Shown here piece after piece: positions 59,902-64,000 of a DNA stretch of 64,000 nt (position 1 is the stretch's first letter; the number at the start of each line of letters is the position of its first letter). The translations under genes were made by a program, and so were the position numbers. The stretch is from Byssothecium circinans (taxonomy: Eukaryota > Ascomycota > Dothideomycetes > Pleosporales > Massarinaceae), in contig ML976977.1 of assembly GCA_010015675.1 (NCBI GenBank), positions 796,062 to 860,061 of the forward strand, written 5' to 3'. The notes below the pieces were generated by a model that worked only from the letters and a program-made list of their open reading frames with translations, was not told where the DNA came from and searched no databases.

Positions 59902-60826
59902 TTTTACGATTCGAATCGGGGTGAGGCGGGGGTTTGGGATTGGGCAGAGCGTGGTGGTTGTTGAGTGTGGAAAATAATCGAGAGCGCTTGACAGCCTTTT
60001 ATTGTAGTCTTGTATCCCATCGACTACTTAAAAGAGCAGCTCATCGTGTCCGGAGTTCCTGTCCACAAGTGGCGAGTCCATTTTCTTGTTGAGGCACCAT
60101 GTTGTATATGCAAACTGGAAGGGATAGCAATATGCCAAGTTTCCGGTATATTATGTCTAGGTAAAGCGCTTACAGAGCTTAGTTGAATAGGCAAAAGCTG
60201 CCGTAGGCGTTGGCAAGAACCTTCTACATTAAGACTAAGCGACAGCTCAGTATATAGATATATCTGCGATGCTAAAGGGTTAAAGCAGTCCGCAGTCCCC
60301 TATTCTTATCTTGTATATTTTGTGCCATGGAGCTGTAGATTGTAATGAATCCTATGTAGCGATGCGCGATCATTCGAGTGGCTGTGCTGCTCAGGCTCTA
60401 GGCACGGTTGGAGATTTGTTTGTACAGTCTTAGAGCACCTGAACAAACGTATTACAATACTTTCATGCTTGGAGCCTACCAAATATGTGCCCTGGTACTA
60501 AATGTTATGTAACTTCATGGTTGGAGTACCGTGGGTATGATAACTCTTGCCTGGCCGCGACTACCTCTTGGTGCATTGTAGGTATTAGCACAAGCTTGTA
60601 AAGTGTATTATGACTGCCACGGGCTATAGCATGCGAGACTTTTTAGGCGCTACAATCTTCAACGCATTCCATAGAAGAATAAGATAAGATGACGGGCAAT
60701 CTCGGCAGTGACGTCACATTTACTCTCCCTCACTGAGCACGACCCTTCTAGTTGGTACCTAGATATAGGTACAGCAACACCACGGTCACCAAGCGCCGAA
60801 CACTCGATCCCAAATCCTCGACAACA
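59902..60826. promoter_or_regulatory. Divergent promoter region, AT-rich in part
   Basis: 925 bp between divergent starts of the secreted protein and the GH15 gene. The stretch 60000-60650 is moderately AT-rich with no frame of note. No repeat or operator recognised. Confidence 0.4.
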
Positions 60827-63561
60827 ATGCAGGAAGATACCAAAAGACATTCCGATGAGCGTCGCTCAAGGCGCAGCACGACAGGCTACCTGCCAGTAAG
60901 GGTCTACCACCACTCCCATACATGGAATTAACCATCATCAGGTAGAGGACTACGGCCTTATTGGAAACATGCGCACGTGCGCCCTCGTAGGTACCGACGG
61001 CGGAATCGACTTCATGTGCTGGCCGCACTTCGACTCACCCTCAGTCTTCGCGCGAATGCTCGACAAAGACAAAGGTGGTCATTTCACCATCAGCCCGGCT
61101 CAGTCTCAGCTCTGCACCACGAAGCAGCAGTACCTTCCGTCCAGCAACATCTTGCAGACACGGTACTTGCATGAAGACGGGGTGATGAATCTTGTGGACT
61201 TCTTTCCTCGTCCGAATAATAGTGTACTGGATGCGGAGTTTCACGCTAGGGTGCTTAAGAGTAGGCATGATGGGAAGGGGCTGGGTGGAGAGGGTGAGAG
61301 GCCTGATATGAGGAAGTGGCTGGTGAGGCGTGTTGAGTGCTTGAGGGGCGAGATTGATGTTGACGTTGAGTTGTTTCCGGGTTTTAGTAAGTCATGCTCA
61401 TTTCCAACCCTCGTCACTTTTCATTACTGGTTAGCCCTGTGGTGACTGCGCCGTTTATTCGTGTGTCGGACTTTGAGCACCATGTTCCACAGTTCGTGCT
61501 CGGTCAGGTGTTGCAAGGCTTTTGCTATGATAACAGGCGCAGCGTTGGAAAGGCGATCGCTGAGACCTACAGATTACGCTCAAGACAAACACACGGTCGA
61601 AGTCATTGCGAATGACCATCCGGACGGGAACCAAAAAGTCATCTTCAAGTCGCCAGGTCTCAACCTAGAATTGGTCGTCTTAGTCGATTATGGTGAAAAA
61701 CAAGACCGAGAGGGCCTGCTTGTAAAGCTTAGAGAGACTGCGCTAGAACCATATCTTGGAAACGGCGTCACTGCATCGTTCCCACTAAGCGAGGGCCAAA
61801 CAGTGTCCTTTGTTATTCGGGAATACATCGAGAAGAATCAAGAACCTGTCGCCTCAAATATAGTCAGTGAAACGCAACGCACGACTCAGGAATACTGGTG
61901 CAGATGGATATCACAAAGCAAGTATCACGGTAGATGGGAAGACGTTGTGGCTAGAAGCCTCTTCATCTTAAAACTTCTCACATTCGAACCTACTGGCGCC
62001 ATCGTCGCTGCGCCAACGTTCTCACTGCCCGAGGACTTTGGAGGCGGGCGGAACTGGGACTACCGCTTTTCATGGGTTCGGGATAGCTCTTTCACGATCT
62101 ATATTCTGCTCCGACTAGGATTCAAGCACGAAGCCGAGGCATACACTAGCTTTATATTCCAGCGAGTTGCGGAGGTAAAGGCACGGCAAGGAGCCCTGCC
62201 GATCATGTTCACCATTCGGGGAGAGACTGATATACCGGAGATCGAGCTCACACACCTAGATGGATACCGTAGTAGCCGGCCAGTCCGAATTGGGAACGGA
62301 GCGGCATCTCATATCCAGCTCGACATCTACGGCGAACTCATGGATGGCATCTATCTTGCCAATAAATTCGGAAAGCCTACAACGTATGACCAGTGGCTCT
62401 CAGTGCGCGGGATTACCGATTATGTTTGCAAGATATGGAAGGAGAAAGACATGGTGAGTTCAAGAATCAAGACGTTGTCAAACGTGCGAATACACTTTTC
62501 CAAATAAAATAGCACCTTCGCGTCACAGGGTGGAAGCATCGAGCACAGAAGTCGGGGGATTGCCTACTTTGTATACGGTCTAAGACAGTCGCTGACTTGT
62601 ACTTCTGTAGTCTATCTGGGAGGTTAGAGGCAAGAAGCAAGACTTTGTCTACTCCAAGATTATGATGTGGGTTGCCATCGATCGCGCGATCCGTCTAGCC
62701 GACAAGCGGTGCTTTCCGTGCCCGCATCGTTTGGAGTGGTACAAAGTTCGAGACCAGATTTGTGAGGAAGTCATGGAGAAGGGATACAACTCACAACTAG
62801 AGGCTTTCATCCAGAGTTACGAGGCAAACGACGTTCTCGACTCTTCGATCCTCATCGCGCCCTTGGTGTTCTTCATCTCTCCGACGGATCCGAGGTTCTT
62901 GAAGACACTGGATCGCATCTTAAAGCCTCCTGAGAAAGGCGGCTTGACTAGTACGGGACTTGTTTACCGCTATAACTCGGCGATGAGCGATGATGGTAAG
63001 TACGCGTCTTCTTTTCGCGCCACTGTGGCTCATGGAGCCGTATGAGGAGTGTCTTAACGCCTCAGTTGAGCTTGTGTCACGCTCAACGGTCATCTTTGTT
63101 CAGGATTTTCAAGGCGTGGTCCTAGGGCAAAAGTTTGAGAACAATGGCACTTGTTTCGACTTGGGACAGCCTTACCAGACTTTTGTCAGCTGACTGTGGC
63201 CTCTAATATCTCTTGTCTTGACTCATCAGACTGACGACGATTTAGGAGTCGGTGGACGCGAAGGGGCTTTCAGCATGTGTACGTTTTGGCTCGTCGAAGC
63301 GCTGACTAGGGTAAAGACGTACTCCCTTACTTGTCATTCTATCTCGCTGACCTTGCCTAGGCCGGCGCATATGATCCTACTTACCTGAATCTAGCTGTCA
63401 GTATCTTTGAGAACATTTTGAGTTTCGGGAACCACGTGCACATGTTCTCGGAGGAGATTGCTCGTTCAGGAGAACAGTTGGGAAATACACCACAAGCCTT
63501 TAGTCACTTGGCGCTAATCTCTGCGGCTTTCAACTTGGATAGGACGTTGGGGAAGAGATGA
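60827..63561 (+). CDS. Glycoside hydrolase family 15 protein, bacterial-type (glucoamylase/trehalase-like)
   Basis: Six exons, 60827-60895, 60942-61386, 61573-62453, 62611-62995, 63246-63310 and 63361-63561, give 681 residues. The N-terminal domain is the kind found in bacterial GH15 glucoamylases and mycobacterial trehalase ([37 protein letters not shown]). The (alpha/alpha)6 barrel follows, with [26 protein letters not shown] carrying Glu469 as probable general acid, and HVHMFSEEI with Glu646/Glu647 as probable base. There is no signal peptide, so an intracellular alpha-glucoside substrate such as trehalose or glycogen-like glucan is likely; which one is unknown. Introns of 186, 157 and 250 bp are longer than the local norm but are needed for continuity ([31 protein letters not shown]). 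This architecture differs from the usual secreted fungal glucoamylase. Confidence 0.85.
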
Positions 63562-64000
63562 AGGGAGCGTTCATTTAGCGCTCAAGTAGGGGACTTGCTG
63601 GGGTTACATGCCTTCGACCCCGCCTTCCAGATGCATCCAGAGCGACCTGAAGGCCGTATCGCGACTTTTTGGTGGTGGATCAGTGATTGGAAATCCAACG
63701 ACTGAGCAGCGTGTACGTAGGCAGCAGAAAGACTCTTGCACCACCTGGAATGGTTCACCAGACCCCAAGCCACGCGCCTTGCGGTCTTTACACACATGAC
63801 ACACTGGCTGTACTTCCGCGGCGCCAACGCAAATCCTTTACCCCTCTAATCACACGAGGCGCGACCAACCTCAGACTTTCAGAACTGCGTCGCTGTGATT
63901 AGCCAGAATACAAGTAACATTTCAAGTGACATTTGCCGGGTGGGGCAAGGGTCCCTTGCGATCAAGCATCTGCGCCATCGGATTCGCCGGACCATTCGTC
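63562..64000. other. 3' flank of the GH15 gene, no gene seen
   Basis: The last 439 bp carry the GH15 3' UTR and short random frames on both strands. Nothing is supported to the window end. Confidence 0.45.

Noticed and set aside
1..64000. CRISPR array, operon or secondary-metabolite cluster
   Set aside because: No regularly spaced repeats, and genes are spliced eukaryotic units with separate promoters; no polyketide, peptide or terpene synthase is present.

Overview
The window is nuclear DNA of a filamentous ascomycete (Pezizomycotina). Genes carry short GT-AG introns, mostly 46-135 bp, and the families present are fungal: Zn2Cys6 and WOPR transcription factors, Dal5-type and DHA1 transporters, inositol phosphorylceramide synthase, a flavin carrier, GH128. 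Dothideomycetes are suggested by an intein in the RNA polymerase I gene RPA2, a site I recall from Phaeosphaeria, but the sequence alone does not fix the species. All spliced models were built by hand from splice sites, frame and family resemblance; there is no transcript evidence.

Layout. 0-0.56 kb is an AT-rich, probably RIP-decayed block. 1.7-8.6 kb holds ARL8 (minus) and RPA2 (plus), divergent; RPA2 contains a 484-residue intein with a LAGLIDADG endonuclease. 8.9-13.4 kb has a Dal5-type permease and a Pac2-like WOPR regulator (both minus), and behind the WOPR start lies a 5.8 kb gene desert. 19.2-26.0 kb has an unknown protein, a Zn2Cys6 factor and a DHA1 transporter with an in-frame TAG (all minus). 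After a second desert, 29.5-35.7 kb has a Gbp2/Hrb1-type SR/RGG protein, a mitochondrial carrier and an NYN-domain protein. 37.2-46.6 kb has AUR1 between two paralogous AIM9-like phosphotransferase genes, with an assembly gap inside an (AGT)n tract upstream. 47.5-53.3 kb has a secreted cupin, a decayed gene with an internal tandem duplication, a GH128 glucanase and two small proteins. 55.2-63.6 kb has an FLC/TRP-like flavin carrier, a small secreted cysteine-containing protein and a bacterial-type GH15 hydrolase.

Functionally this is mostly ordinary chromosomal gene content (rRNA transcription, lysosomal/vacuolar traffic, mRNA export, sphingolipid synthesis, transport, wall glucan turnover) with no operon-like logic and no biosynthetic cluster. 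The most unusual elements are the RPA2 intein with its atypical C-terminal splice region, the nonsense-interrupted transporter, the decayed gene near 49 kb, and the small secreted protein near 59.7 kb.
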